This document shows positions 50,311 to 58,082 of a stretch of DNA of 64,000 nucleotides, in pieces; the stretch's first letter is position 1; every line of letters begins with the position of its first letter. This stretch comes from Bacillus sp. SJS (GTDB lineage: Bacteria > Bacillota > Bacilli > Bacillales > Bacillaceae). Below the pieces are notes generated by a model, which worked only from the letters and a program-made list of their open reading frames with translations, did no database searches and was not told where the DNA came from. Location of the stretch: positions 1-64,000 of the forward strand of contig NZ_JAQV02000009.1 of the NCBI RefSeq assembly GCF_000732485.2. Direction: 5' to 3'. A program made the position numbers and the translations under genes.

Positions 50311-51351
50311 TCACATTGTGCTGATGTCAATGACAAACCGATACTTCACATCTGAAGCCATTACCCTTTTGTATGCTTCATCAATTTCATCCGCCGAGAT
50401 GACTTCAATTTCAGGAGCAATGTTGTGTTCAGCACAGAAATTCAGCATCTCCTGTGTCTCACGAATGCCGCCGATTAATGAACCGGCAAATGAACGGCGG
50501 TGCGCAATAAGAGAGAACACGTTTAATGATAGCGGTTCTGCAGGAGCCCCTACATTTACTAAACTGCCATCTAGAGTTAGAAGGGAAAGATAAGCATCCA
50601 GGTTAAGCTTGGCACTTACCGTGTTAATGATCAGGTCAAACTTTCCGGCAAGCTTTTCAAACGTCACCGGATCACTTGTAGCATGGTAATCATCGGCACC
50701 GAACCGCATGCCGTCTTCTTTTTTCTTCAATGATTGAGAAAGAACCGTCACTTCTGCGCCCATCGCGTGTGCAATCTTAACAGCCATATGGCCAAGACCG
50801 CCGAGACCAACAACCGCTACTTTTTTGCCAGGACCTGCTTTCCAATGATGAAGCGGAGAAAATGTTGTAATGCCCGCACAAAGAAGCGGTGCTGCTGCAT
50901 CCAGCTCAATATTATCCGGAATGCTTAAGACAAAATCTTCTACCACAACAATATGCGTAGAATAGCCGCCTTGAGTCGGCTCACCGTATTTATCAACACC
51001 CGCGTAGGTCGGAATATTTCCTTTTAGGCAGTACTGTTCCTCTCCCTTGCGGCAGTTCTCACATTCACCGCAGGAGTCAACCATACATCCAACTCCTACC
51101 CGGTCACCGACCTTGTATTTGGTTACCTCGGGACCTACATCTGTGACAATACCCGCAATCTCATGGCCAGGCACGAGCGGATAGTTCACCTCGCCCCATT
51201 CTCCATGAGCCGTATGAATGTCGGAATGGCAGATTCCCGCAAATTTAATTTCAATCAAAACATCTTTCGAATCTAAATCGCGCCGTGTAATTTCAGCTTC
51301 TTTAAAGGGTTTGTCCGGACCGTCAACAGCTCTTGCTTTAGCAGTAATCAT
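50311..51351 (-). CDS. adhA: Zinc-dependent alcohol/aldehyde dehydrogenase AdhA
   Basis: NAD(P)-dependent medium-chain dehydrogenase, 346 aa. Catalytic zinc ligands are in [14 protein letters not shown] and PGHEIAGIV; structural zinc in [17 protein letters not shown]; cofactor loop [14 protein letters not shown]. In B. subtilis AdhA is induced by formaldehyde and methylglyoxal through AdhR and acts in carbonyl detoxification. ATG 51351 follows CTGGAGGTTTTTCT; the frame extends to 51396 but without a ribosome site. It is transcribed divergently from a MerR-type gene that matches AdhR. Confidence 0.93.
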   Translation of the reverse strand: MITAKARAVDGPDKPFKEAEITRRDLDSKDVLIEIKFAGICHSDIHTAHGEWGEVNYPLVPGHEIAGIVTDVGPEVTKYKVGDRVGVGCMVDSCGECENCRKGEEQYCLKGNIPTYAGVDKYGEPTQGGYSTHIVVVEDFVLSIPDNIELDAAAPLLCAGITTFSPLHHWKAGPGKKVAVVGLGGLGHMAVKIAHAMGAEVTVLSQSLKKKEDGMRFGADDYHATSDPVTFEKLAGKFDLIINTVSAKLNLDAYLSLLTLDGSLVNVGAPAEPLSLNVFSLIAHRRSFAGSLIGGIRETQEMLNFCAEHNIAPEIEVISADEIDEAYKRVMASDVKYRFVIDISTM

Positions 51352-51452
51352 AGAAAAACCTCCAGTAAGTAGTAGATTCATTTTTAAGAGAAACATTGTA
51401 CAGGGTAATATTCTTCCTTTATCTATATACCTGTTTTTTCTCTTACGAAACT

Positions 51453-51483
51453 ATGTTACCTCTTATAGTTAACTCTAGGTCAA
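51453..51483 (-). promoter_or_regulatory. AdhR-activated adhA promoter with 19-bp spacer
   Basis: TTGACC (51478-51483), a 19-bp spacer containing the dyad TAGAGTTAACTATA, and TAACAT (51453-51458). A 19-bp spacer with a dyad between -35 and -10 is the classic MerR-activated arrangement. Confidence 0.85.
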
Positions 51484-51538
51484 GAGATAAGCTTTTTTCA
51501 ATCTGCGGGTTTTGACACGCATTCACTCTCGTGATAAC

Positions 51539-51570
51539 TTCAAACGTAGAGTTAACTCAAGGTCTATATA
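51539..51570 (+). promoter_or_regulatory. adhR promoter region with AdhR dyad
   Basis: TTCAAA (51539-51544), 19 bp with the perfect palindrome GAGTTAACTC (51549-51558), CTATAT (51564-51569). AGTTAACTC(A/T)AGGTC is shared with the adhA promoter, so AdhR probably binds both. Confidence 0.7.
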
Positions 51571-51593
51571 TAAACCGGAAAGGGAGATTACGA

Positions 51594-52010
51594 ATGAATA
51601 CCTATTCGATCAGTGAAGCGGCAAAAGAATTGAATCTAACCGTCTATACGCTGCGATACTACGACAAGGAAGGACTCCTCCCTTTTGTAGAACGGACAGC
51701 AAGCGGAACGCGATTGTTTAAAGAGTCTGATATCAGCGCGTTAAAAGTTATTGAATGCCTGAAATCCACCGGGATGCCTATAAAAGAGATTAAAAGTTTC
51801 ATTGATTGGTGTTCTGATGGGGATTCCACACTGCAGCAGCGGTATGACATGTTTATAGAACGAAAAGCAACGGTTGAAGCACAAATGGAAGAATTGAAGA
51901 AAACAATGGAGGTCATTGAGCATAAATGCTTTTATTACAAGACGGCATTGGAGGCTGGGACAGAGGAGATTCATAAGAATGGGAAAATAGAGATTCCTGT
52001 TACCCTTTAA
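51594..52010 (+). CDS. adhR: MerR-family regulator AdhR
   Basis: A 138-aa MerR-type activator: winged helix YSISEAAKELNLTVYTLRYYDKEG at residues 3-26 (as adjacent blocks), then a dimerisation coil ~80-120. One Cys lies at position ~68 in SFIDWCSDG, placed like the reactive Cys of AdhR that responds to carbonyl compounds. ATG 51594 follows AAAGGGAGATTACGA. It is divergent from adhA, and both promoters have the same dyad. Confidence 0.92.
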   Translation: MNTYSISEAAKELNLTVYTLRYYDKEGLLPFVERTASGTRLFKESDISALKVIECLKSTGMPIKEIKSFIDWCSDGDSTLQQRYDMFIERKATVEAQMEELKKTMEVIEHKCFYYKTALEAGTEEIHKNGKIEIPVTL

Positions 52011-52045
52011 TAAAAGTGGTTGGTTATTTAACTTAGATTTGTTTA

Positions 52046-52173
52046 GGCTGATTTCCGCTGCAGGGCTCCCTCATCCAGGGGCGGGCGGTGAGCCTCCTCC
52101 TCGCTTCGCGGCTGCGGGGTCTCACCTGCCCCGCTGCACCCGAAGGAGTGTCGCCCTTCCGCTTCAATCATCC
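52046..52173. repeat. GC-rich dispersed repeat, copy 2
   Basis: Same organisation as 47499-47631: AGGCTGATTTCCGCTGCA at one end, GGGGCGGGCGGTGAGCCTCC and TGCGGGGTCTCACCTGCC inside, CTTCCGCTTCAATCATCCT at the other end with imperfect inverted ends. It lies after adhR. Confidence 0.8.
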
Positions 52174-52195
52174 TGACTCAGGATTTAAACTTAAA

Positions 52196-52223
52196 CAGGG
52201 AGACGCATAGAATGGGTCTCCCT
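52196..52223 (-). terminator. Terminator after the beta-helix gene
   Basis: AGGGAGAC (52197-52204) / GTCTCCCT (52216-52223) perfect stem, followed on the minus strand by TGTTTAAGTTT; the T run is weak. Confidence 0.6.
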
Positions 52224-52259
52224 ATCATGATAATGTTACTTTTCATACGACCTCTAATT

Positions 52260-53636
52260 TTACTCAGTAAACCTTAAATCCCGGTTACCCTCATTCACAA
52301 ACTTCGGTTTTTTAAAAACACTCTTTCCATCCTGCAAGCTCTTCTTTTTATATTCACTGAAACCGGTCAGCTCTTTTCCCCTCCATATCCAGCGTGTCTC
52401 ATTTTCACCCTGCTCGAGGTAATAGAGGTTATGGTCAATCCGGTTCCCTTCATTTTGTTTAAAAGGATTGCTGATTAAAAGCTTCGAGCCTCCGGCGACC
52501 AGTGTATTGTTCTCGATGCGATTTTGCCTGGCGTTATATTGGAGATAGATTTGCCCGCTATCCTGTAACTCTGTATCATTTTTATACAGGATATTTTCAG
52601 TGATGGTGGAGTTAATGGTATTCCCGCGCTCCTCGTCGTAGCCGCCTATTGAAATTCCGGCGCTTTTATTTTCATAAATGGTATTTTTTCTGATGGTGAT
52701 ATAGCTTGTGGATTTGCCTTTGTGCTCGCTTGCTGCCTCAATGCCGATATCATTCTTGTAAACTTGATTATGTTCGATTGTAATATTCTTCCCGCCATCC
52801 ACATAGATTCCGCCGGCCGTATACTCATTCCCGTAGGCGGGGTTCCAATAGCTCGATACTTGATACACGGTATTATGACGGATGAGTCCATTTCTTGCCT
52901 GATCAAAGGCATCATCCGGGGACGTGCCCTCAAATCCAATTGCATCAATGCCAATGTTATTCGTTCTTCTGATCACATTGTCCTGAATTCGAAAATTCGT
53001 TACATTGCCGTTGACCGCCAGCGCCTCACTCCAGCCAAGCTTCATGTCCTCGAGGGTGTTACTTGAGATAAGCACATTTTCAATTGCCTGCGGTGCCTTT
53101 GTTCCGTAAACCGCAATTCCATGTGCATTCCCGTCCGGGTGCTGCGTTTCAATATGGTGAATATGATTCCGCAGAAGCTGAATGCCTTTTCCGCTCCCGC
53201 TCACCGAGATTCCGATGGGCAGGGAATCCTCTTGTTTGGTTTTGTAATTTCTGATTTCCAGCCCATCGATTGTGATGTAGCTTTTATTGTGGATGGATAC
53301 CAAGCCTTGATTATCCCAGGAAATTTTTACGCCGGTTCCGTCAAGGATGGCCTTTTCCTTTGGATAAGCCTGAATGATGATAGGAGCGCTGCTTAGCCCT
53401 GATTTTTTGATCATAACCTGTTCCTTGTAAGTGCCTTTACGTACATAGATGGTTGTGCCTGGTTTGGATTGATCCACTGCTTTTTGGATGGTCTTGAGCG
53501 GCTGCCGGATTGTTCCCGGGCTTTGATCGCTTCCAGTGGGGGCAACGTACAATTTAGTTTCAATTACAGCTTTTGAGCAGTTGACCAAAAAGAATGAAGA
53601 AATGATCAGAAAGACCGTTAGAATTATTTTTTTCAT
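52260..53636 (-). CDS. Right-handed beta-helix lipoprotein (pectate-lyase-like)
   Basis: A 458-aa exported lipoprotein: signal peptide with lipobox FFLVNC (Cys20), then YVAPTGSDQSPGTIRQPLKT, the DUF1565 start of many PL9-type and NosD-like proteins, and ~12 parallel-helix rungs seen as recurring N-x-I/V blocks (NTLEDMKLG, NVIRRTNNIGIDAIG, NTVYQVS, NQVYKNDIGIEAA, NTIYENKSAGISIGG). It may bind or cleave a polysaccharide such as pectin. No lyase active site could be assigned with confidence. Confidence 0.82.
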   Translation of the reverse strand: MKKIILTVFLIISSFFLVNCSKAVIETKLYVAPTGSDQSPGTIRQPLKTIQKAVDQSKPGTTIYVRKGTYKEQVMIKKSGLSSAPIIIQAYPKEKAILDGTGVKISWDNQGLVSIHNKSYITIDGLEIRNYKTKQEDSLPIGISVSGSGKGIQLLRNHIHHIETQHPDGNAHGIAVYGTKAPQAIENVLISSNTLEDMKLGWSEALAVNGNVTNFRIQDNVIRRTNNIGIDAIGFEGTSPDDAFDQARNGLIRHNTVYQVSSYWNPAYGNEYTAGGIYVDGGKNITIEHNQVYKNDIGIEAASEHKGKSTSYITIRKNTIYENKSAGISIGGYDEERGNTINSTITENILYKNDTELQDSGQIYLQYNARQNRIENNTLVAGGSKLLISNPFKQNEGNRIDHNLYYLEQGENETRWIWRGKELTGFSEYKKKSLQDGKSVFKKPKFVNEGNRDLRFTE

Positions 53637-53676
53637 GCGGGAATGCTCCTGGCTTAGTATTTAGACTTATTAAAAA

Positions 53677-53700
53677 TATCGGTTCCAGACCGATTTTTTT
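53677..53700. terminator. Hairpin upstream of the beta-helix gene
   Basis: ATCGGT (53678-53683) / ACCGAT (53689-53694) followed by T7 on the plus strand and by ATTTTT on the minus strand. Confidence 0.65.
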
Positions 53701-53702
53701 CA

Positions 53703-53738
53703 CCATAAAAACGCGAACTCCATAAAAATCCGCGTTTT
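53703..53738 (-). terminator. Terminator of the DUF2089 operon
   Basis: AAAACGCG (53707-53714) / CGCGTTTT (53731-53738), followed on the minus strand by TTATGG after the U-rich arm. It closes the three-gene operon ending at 53750. Confidence 0.75.
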
Positions 53739-53749
53739 GTTTGGGCCAG

Positions 53750-54031
53750 CTAAAGCCTTACCCTGACTTCAGTACCGTCCTTCGCTTTGACATCAACCAG
53801 GAGCAAGCCTTTATTATTTTTCAGTTCGCTGACAAATGGTGTTAGCAACTTTTTGTCGATGGGCGGAATCATATAGCTCCAATTCTTTTCCGCCAAGTAA
53901 TCTTTTGTCCATCTGTTTACATTTCGGCGGAAAAATTTTGAGGACAGAATCGCAATTCCAATATGAAGAATGGCATATGGGAGAGGGATTGTGAATCGTA
54001 CATCTTTCGTTTTCACCTTTAATTGCAGCAT
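53750..54031 (-). CDS. Small protein, third gene of the DUF2089 operon
   Basis: A 93-aa protein not assigned to a family. Its centre is basic and hydrophobic (LPYAILHIGIAILSSKFFRR), perhaps membrane-associated. Its end, LLLVDVKAKDGTEVRVRL, resembles the end of the preceding protein (IVDVKSANGDTVSVIIE), so the two probably share a C-terminal domain. It lies 4 bp from the upstream gene. Function unknown. Confidence 0.75.
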   Translation of the reverse strand: MLQLKVKTKDVRFTIPLPYAILHIGIAILSSKFFRRNVNRWTKDYLAEKNWSYMIPPIDKKLLTPFVSELKNNKGLLLVDVKAKDGTEVRVRL

Positions 54032-54035
54032 GGCA

Positions 54036-54425
54036 CTACTCGATGATGACAGAAACGGTATCCCCGTTTGCCGACTTCACATCAACGATTTGGCCATCCA
54101 ATTCGTTTTCAATTGCTTCGATTAATAGATTGATGTCTATATCTTTCACATACTTTTGAGATTCAGGGATACTCGAGGCGATTCCGTGGCCAGCCACTAA
54201 CATCGCCTTCAAAAGCTTAATTGGCAAATTGACGGACACGTTATCATGTTCAGTTGATGCAACACGGACTTTTAATGTTTTATCTAAATATTTATCCGTT
54301 TTTTCAAACCGCTTGCTGCCTGTTTCTTCTTTTTCTTTTAAGACTTGAATCAGCTCTGCTCCCTGACCGGCATCAATTTTCCCTTCCTGCACCATGGTTA
54401 GCACTCTTGTAATTTCCTCTTTCAT
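54036..54425 (-). CDS. Small protein with N-terminal SHOCT-like helical domain
   Basis: A 129-aa protein. Residues 1-35 (ITRVLTMVQEGKIDAGQGAEL) form the short helical domain seen at the N-terminus of YvlB/LiaX-type proteins; residues 45-129 are a beta-rich domain with LKVRVASTEHDNVSVNLPIK. It lies between a DUF2089 regulator-like gene (12 bp) and a related small gene (4 bp). A role in envelope stress is possible by analogy only. Confidence 0.8.
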   Translation of the reverse strand: MKEEITRVLTMVQEGKIDAGQGAELIQVLKEKEETGSKRFEKTDKYLDKTLKVRVASTEHDNVSVNLPIKLLKAMLVAGHGIASSIPESQKYVKDIDINLLIEAIENELDGQIVDVKSANGDTVSVIIE

Positions 54426-54437
54426 AACCCTTCCCCC

Positions 54438-54803
54438 TTATTCATCTTTTAGCAGCTTAATGGCTTCCTCTGGAGTGATCTCGCCATTTTCCAGCATCGT
54501 AACAATCTTTTTTTCGTCCGCCTCATTTTTCTTCTTTTCCGCATAACCGAGGGAAGAAATGATGTCTGACAGTTTGCCGCGAACGGTCGGATACGAAATC
54601 TTTAATTCCTTTTCAACCTCTTTAATATTTCCTCTGCATGTTACAAACACTTCCACAAAATGAAGCTGATCCTTTGATAGAGAAGCCAGTTTGGATAATT
54701 CAAATTCATTTTCAATCGTCGTGCTGCAATGACTGCACTGCAGCCTGGTAATCTTCAGCGATTCACTGCAGACAGGGCAATTCGTGATTACTTCATAAGC
54801 CAT
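54438..54803 (-). CDS. DUF2089 family zinc-ribbon/HTH protein
   Basis: A 121-aa protein. A zinc ribbon (CPVCSESLKITRLQCSHC) at residues 9-26 is followed by a helix-turn-helix with ELKISYPTVRGKLSDII near residue 70, and a C-terminal SHOCT-like helix (MLENGEITPEEAIKLLKDE). DUF2089 proteins look like transcription regulators and often head operons with YvlB-like genes. ATG 54803 follows AAAGGAATTACC. It probably regulates its own operon. Confidence 0.88.
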   Translation of the reverse strand: MAYEVITNCPVCSESLKITRLQCSHCSTTIENEFELSKLASLSKDQLHFVEVFVTCRGNIKEVEKELKISYPTVRGKLSDIISSLGYAEKKKNEADEKKIVTMLENGEITPEEAIKLLKDE

Positions 54804-54956
54804 TTTGGTAATTCCTTTCGTGAGCTTTGATTTGATTATAATTGCAAATCACAAAAATTAAAATAACAATATTAATTATTTATATAAAATAAATTAATAT
54901 TTTTAAATTCCATATAGATTTTATTTATTTTACGCTGGAATTATCTTCTCATAAGA

Positions 54957-54989
54957 AAAGCTTCTCAAAGATGAACTTCGAGAAGCTTT
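54957..54989. terminator. Perfect 10-bp hairpin upstream of the DUF2089 operon
   Basis: AAAGCTTCTC (54957-54966) / GAGAAGCTTT (54980-54989). On the minus strand it is followed by TCTTATG. The DNA between 54804 and 54956 is very A/T-rich and holds no gene. Confidence 0.65.
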
Positions 54990-55054
54990 ATTACTCATTA
55001 CAGTTTTCAATGAAATAAAAGGAATAGATATTAGCAAATGATTGCTATTAAAGA

Positions 55055-55102
55055 AGCACAAGGCCGGTTCTTCTTCGGAGGCAGGAAAACCGTCCCTGTG
55101 CT
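55055..55102 (-). terminator. Terminator after the general stress protein gene
   Basis: AGCACA...CGGTT / AACCG...TGTGCT stem with internal bulges, followed on the minus strand by TCTTTAA. It lies 19 bp past the stop codon. Confidence 0.7.
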
Positions 55103-55120
55103 ATAAATAGTCTGCTGCAC

Positions 55121-55636
55121 CTATTTCCTGTTTTCACTAAAGTTAACAGTGTCTTTCAAATCACTGCCGTCTTCCATTGAATGTCTGCCGGCCATCTTTT
55201 TCACAAATTCTTTAACGGTTTTGATGCTGATCCCGGATTCCCAGTATTCAGCAATTTCAGGCGTCACCTTAATCAGAACGACATCCTCGTCTTCTGCAGA
55301 CGTATTCAATACTTTTTCCACCACAAAATTCATGTACTCCTTCTTCTTTTCTTCATCCTGGACACACTCCGCCGTCCCGCTGATTGAGACGTATGAACTG
55401 CCTGCGTAGGCAAGGTTAACAGCGGGATTATTTTGAATCTCCCTGTACTTCTCTGTATCTTTTTTGGTGATAAACCAAATCTCTTCCTGCTCCATCCTGA
55501 CTTCCTGCGTCTGCATCGGCCGTGACATCAGCCTGCCCTCCGGGGAAATGGTCGTCAGCATCGCTACCTTCTCATCTTTGATCAGTTCTTTAATTTTTTT
55601 AAGAGTTTTCTCGTTTTCTGATGTTTCGTTAGACAT
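55121..55636 (-). CDS. ydaG: General stress protein 26 (YdaG-like, pyridoxamine-phosphate-oxidase fold)
   Basis: A 171-aa split-barrel flavin-binding protein. Residues 10-160 match the YdaG pattern: KIKELIKDEKVAMLTTIS, SRPMQTQEV, FITKKDTEKYREIQNNPAVN and YVSISGTAE. In B. subtilis ydaG belongs to the SigB general stress regulon; a GTTA-N14-GGGAAA sequence ~55 bp upstream is at best a poor SigB promoter. GAAGGAGG precedes the start. Biochemical role unknown. Confidence 0.88.
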   Translation of the reverse strand: MSNETSENEKTLKKIKELIKDEKVAMLTTISPEGRLMSRPMQTQEVRMEQEEIWFITKKDTEKYREIQNNPAVNLAYAGSSYVSISGTAECVQDEEKKKEYMNFVVEKVLNTSAEDEDVVLIKVTPEIAEYWESGISIKTVKEFVKKMAGRHSMEDGSDLKDTVNFSENRK

Positions 55637-55685
55637 TATGGTTTCCTCCTTCTAATTCTCATCAGCTGCTTACCATTTTCTTTCC

Positions 55686-55868
55686 CTAATCGGTGCTGCC
55701 TAACACTTTTAACAGCGAACGGCTTTTGTTCCATAGGCTCTGTTGAACTTGATCTTTAATTTCCAGGCGTCCGATTACTGCGTGCGGTGCATAGAAATTC
55801 AGCAGTGTCCAAACACAGTCATTACATACATTTCCAATACCTCTAAGCCGTGCCAGTCCCTCCTGCAT
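55686..55868 (-). CDS. Possible small protein (60 aa)
   Basis: An uninterrupted 60-codon frame (start [12 protein letters not shown], end LLKVLGSTD) with ordinary amino-acid use, just upstream of ydaG and divergent from the YkvP-like gene. No ribosome site precedes the ATG and no family is recognised. It may be chance. Confidence 0.25.
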   Translation of the reverse strand: MQEGLARLRGIGNVCNDCVWTLLNFYAPHAVIGRLEIKDQVQQSLWNKSRSLLKVLGSTD

Positions 55869-55896
55869 TTACATATGGATAGTAGGTACCATTAGA

Positions 55897-57144
55897 ATGG
55901 AGGGACAAGACATAAACATTCTCTTTCTTGAAAGTCACCCGATGTGGATTTATGGTCTGCCAAATGGATTTAAGGACGCAGGTCATACGGCTATCATTTC
56001 CGGGCCTATTAGTATTGAAACGATTTCACCGATGATAGAAGCGGTGAAACCTGATCTTATTGTATCGATGGGCTGGACGGAGGAGCACTGGGAGGCAAAG
56101 CAACTATGGATTAGAAGTGCTCTGAAGAAGGCTAATATCCCGTTTGTATATTGGGCAACGGAGGATCCTCTTCATACAAAAAATTTCACACTGCCGCTAA
56201 TCAGCAGAATGAAGCCCGATCTTGTTTTTACCGTTACTCCATCTTTAATAAAAACGTATGAGGAGCTAGGGATAAAGGCTGCTCACCTGGACTTTGGCTA
56301 TCATGACAGCATTCATCATCAGATTCCGCCTCTATCAAACTACCGCAGTGACATTGCAGTGGTGGCGAATGCCTATCCAAAATTCATTAAAAATCAGCCG
56401 AATGGATACCGTGCCTCTTCCTTGCAAACGCTGATTGCGCCTTTACTGCAAAAAGGGATTCGTATTGACTTCTGGGGGAAAGACTGGGAGCATATGGAGA
56501 AATATTTAGGAAACAAAATTCCTGATGATTGGATTCATGGATATGTAGATTATCGGGATGCCCATAAAATTTACAGTTCCGCAAAAATCGTCATTGGTCT
56601 GCAAAACTGCGAAGATCAGCTTACACAGCGCACCTATGAAATTCTTGGATCAGGGGGATTGCTGCTAACCAATGATACACCTGCAGTAAGGGAAAAGTTT
56701 ATACCTGATCAGGACTTAATTGTTTCAGCCTCCCCCACGGAAACCGTTCAAAAGGTTGAATCCTATTTAACGAACCCGATCAAAAGGGAACTGGTTGTAG
56801 CAAACGGGCGGAACTCCGTCAAACTAAATTCGTACAAGCAGCGGGCGGAGGAAATGCTGCTGCATCTAACAAGCAGAGGAATTCTGAAAGACACACCAAA
56901 ATCACCCGAAGGCGGAAGATGGATTAACTATGAAACCTCTAGTATTCATCACGTAATGCCGGGTGAAACCTTAATCGGAATTTCAAGCAAGTATAGCCTT
57001 CCCTTCATGCAGATTATGAGTATGAACGGCTTGACTTCGGACAAGATTTATACCGGACAAATTCTTAAAATTAAAGAGAAAAATCCAGCTCTTATTCCCC
57101 GTGCGCTGAATTCGTGGTTGAATATCGCGAATAGATTTTTATAG
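55897..57144 (+). CDS. YkvP/CgeB-like glycosyltransferase with C-terminal LysM domain
   Basis: A 415-aa protein. Residues ~5-330 match B. subtilis YkvP ([55 protein letters not shown]), a GT-B enzyme of the DUF3880/CgeB group linked to spores. Residues ~350-395 are a LysM domain ([20 protein letters not shown]). The only ATG (55897) has no site upstream, while GGAGGG lies just after it; initiation at ATA or ATT (55912-55918), where YkvP homologues begin MKILFLE, is therefore possible. It probably glycosylates a spore or wall component while bound to peptidoglycan. Confidence 0.85.
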   Translation: MEGQDINILFLESHPMWIYGLPNGFKDAGHTAIISGPISIETISPMIEAVKPDLIVSMGWTEEHWEAKQLWIRSALKKANIPFVYWATEDPLHTKNFTLPLISRMKPDLVFTVTPSLIKTYEELGIKAAHLDFGYHDSIHHQIPPLSNYRSDIAVVANAYPKFIKNQPNGYRASSLQTLIAPLLQKGIRIDFWGKDWEHMEKYLGNKIPDDWIHGYVDYRDAHKIYSSAKIVIGLQNCEDQLTQRTYEILGSGGLLLTNDTPAVREKFIPDQDLIVSASPTETVQKVESYLTNPIKRELVVANGRNSVKLNSYKQRAEEMLLHLTSRGILKDTPKSPEGGRWINYETSSIHHVMPGETLIGISSKYSLPFMQIMSMNGLTSDKIYTGQILKIKEKNPALIPRALNSWLNIANRFL

Positions 57145-57219
57145 AAAGCTTTTAACGGAGATATAAATGTATGGAAGCGAGAGGGTAAATTCATTTTGGC
57201 TTCTCGGAGATCAACTTAC

Positions 57220-57264
57220 AAAAAAATAGAGCCGTTCTGATACTGATTGTTATCGGGCGGCTTC
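57220..57264 (-). terminator. Terminator after the Fic pseudogene
   Basis: AGCCG (57230-57234) / CGGCT (57258-57262), interrupted stem, with TATTTTTTTG following on the minus strand. Confidence 0.6.
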
Positions 57265-57275
57265 TGCTAAAGCGA

Positions 57276-58028
57276 TTATTTATTTATTGCACTCAAATAA
57301 AGATTAAGCGAGTCTTCTGCTTTTATAGCCACCAACTCAATAAAATCATCATACTCTTTCTTCGTATGCGCTTTATCTAATGCTTCATAATAAGCCAAAC
57401 GATTTTCCATCTTAATCACAATTGGCGGAAACCCGTCCTTCATCAATTCTAGATTTAACAGCAGCCTAGATGTCCTGCCGTTGCCATCAATAAATGGGTA
57501 AATTCCAACAAAAATAGCATGTAGCTTGGCTGCCCGGACAATCGGGTGCAGGTTATCTTCTTGTGCTTGTTCATACCAGACCATCAGCTGTTCCATTTCC
57601 CCTTATATGAGATAGGATGCTGGAGGGATATGTTTAGCACCGGAAATAAAAACCTGCTGGTCTCTATATGCACCTGCATCTTCATCATCAATGCCTTTTA
57701 GCACAAGCCGGTGTAAGTTATTAATTTGCCACTCCGACAAAGGTTCTTCCTTATGTACGATCTCTTCTGCGTACGTGATCGCATCACGATGATTGATAAC
57801 CTCCAAATGTTCACGGAGGGTTTTTCCGGCAATCGTAATTCCTTCCAAAACCACTTTCGTTTCTTTAATTGTTAACGAGTTTCCTTCAATTGAATTCGTA
57901 TGATATGTCCATTCGAGAAATAGCTTTTCGCGTAAACTTCTGGCTGTATATTTGGGCAGTGGCCGATTGATATCCAGGATAGCTTTAATCTGATTAATTC
58001 GTTCGAACATGGGGATCAACTCTTTCAT
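57276..58028 (-). pseudogene. Fic-domain protein, interrupted by an in-frame stop
   Basis: Two frames in the same phase (58028-57603 and 57602-57276) are separated by one TAA at 57603-57605. Together they make a normal ~250-aa Fic protein. The N-terminal part has the inhibitory helix motif THNSIEGN-type (TNSIEGNSLTIKE, [S/T]xxxE[G/N]); the C-terminal part has the Fic core. The core reads GIYPFIDGNGRTSRLL, where active enzymes have HPF, so the catalytic His is Tyr (TAC). Both lesions fit single C-to-T changes on the coding strand (CAA to TAA and CAC to TAC). AMPylation activity is very unlikely even if the stop is read through. Confidence 0.85.
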
Positions 58029-58082
58029 AGCTAATCTTAATCAGATTACATTAAAGTATTCCACATAAGTAACCAGCAAATT

